Shown here one piece after another: positions 31,755-31,862 of a stretch of 31,862 nucleotides of DNA; the stretch's first letter is position 1, and every line of letters starts with the position of its first letter. The notes beneath the pieces were generated by a model, which was given only the letters and a program-made list of their open reading frames with translations, had not been told where the DNA came from and ran no database searches. Source of the DNA: an uncultured Slackia sp. GTDB taxonomy: Bacteria; Actinomycetota; Coriobacteriia; Coriobacteriales; Eggerthellaceae. Position numbers and translations under genes: made by a program. The DNA is taken from the NCBI GenBank assembly GCA_934661005.1, contig CAKUIK010000027.1, forward strand, positions 1 through 31,862, given 5' to 3'.

Positions 31755-31778
31755 AAAACTGCCCAGTGGGCAGTTTTT
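31755..31778. terminator. Hairpin with flanking A/T runs (bidirectional terminator type)
   Basis: AAAACTGCCC (31755-31764), loop AGT, GGGCAGTTTT (31768-31777), followed by T. It is flanked on both sides by a GGAATTC direct repeat (31741 and 31780). It may terminate transcription entering from the unseen region to the right. Confidence 0.65.
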
Positions 31779-31862
31779 AGGAATTCGCCCGAAGGCTTCA
31801 GCCTGAGGGTTCGGGGCGCGCGCAGCGCGGCCAGGAATCCCCTCCAGGCTACCATCGAATGT

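Larger units (their letters stand above)
31644..31862 (+). repeat. Direct repeat of the tRNA-Glu 3' end
   Basis: The 28 nt at 31644-31671 (T-loop, acceptor, ACCA and 8 nt beyond) recur exactly at 31835-31862, where the window stops; the repeat may continue. The copies are 191 nt apart. Core: GAATCCCCTCCAGGCTACCA. Such duplications of a tRNA 3' end are the usual attachment sites of tyrosine-recombinase elements. The spacer (31672-31834) has no gene. Confidence 0.85.

Overview
The window looks like chromosome from a moderately high-GC Gram-positive bacterium, most likely an actinobacterium of the class Coriobacteriia (Eggerthellaceae-like). The signs are the secA-prfB-ftsE-ftsX-S41 protease order followed by rnr, smpB and ssrA, the frequent GTG and TTG starts, the split transketolase, the SARP/BTAD regulator fused to an ATPase, and a very large secreted protein with Ig-like repeats and a DUF4430 domain. 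This placement rests on gene content and family knowledge, not on a search. The right edge coincides with the end of a direct repeat, so it may be a contig end.

Layout. Almost every gene lies on the minus strand, so transcription runs right to left. From the right: a tRNA-Gln/tRNA-Glu pair and a CCA-adding enzyme (plus strand); a divergent STAND-like/SARP regulator; secA; prfB; a two-gene transketolase; ftsE-ftsX-S41 protease (cell-wall/division module); rnr; a SWIM/SNF2 helicase; smpB, a small acidic cysteine protein, and ssrA (trans-translation module with RNase R); murI-rph-rdgB; uspA; mscL; rpsA. At the left edge is a truncated surface protein gene preceded by a cobalamin riboswitch.

How it fits together. 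SecA exports proteins such as the left-edge surface protein. RF2, tmRNA, SmpB and RNase R cover translation termination and ribosome rescue; rpsA, the tRNAs, the CCA enzyme and RNase PH cover translation and RNA maturation. MurI and FtsEX serve the cell wall.

Most notable observations: (i) a B12 riboswitch in front of a surface protein with a transcobalamin-like DUF4430 domain; (ii) an S41 'protease' next to ftsX whose catalytic Ser and Lys positions are Gly and Arg; (iii) a release factor 2 with SPT in place of the stop-codon-reading SPF; (iv) an undescribed acidic protein with a duplicated four-cysteine knuckle between smpB and ssrA; (v) a 26-bp perfect inverted repeat between the transketolase and ftsE units; (vi) tRNA 3'-end fragments in both orientations downstream of tRNA-Glu, typical of an integration site.
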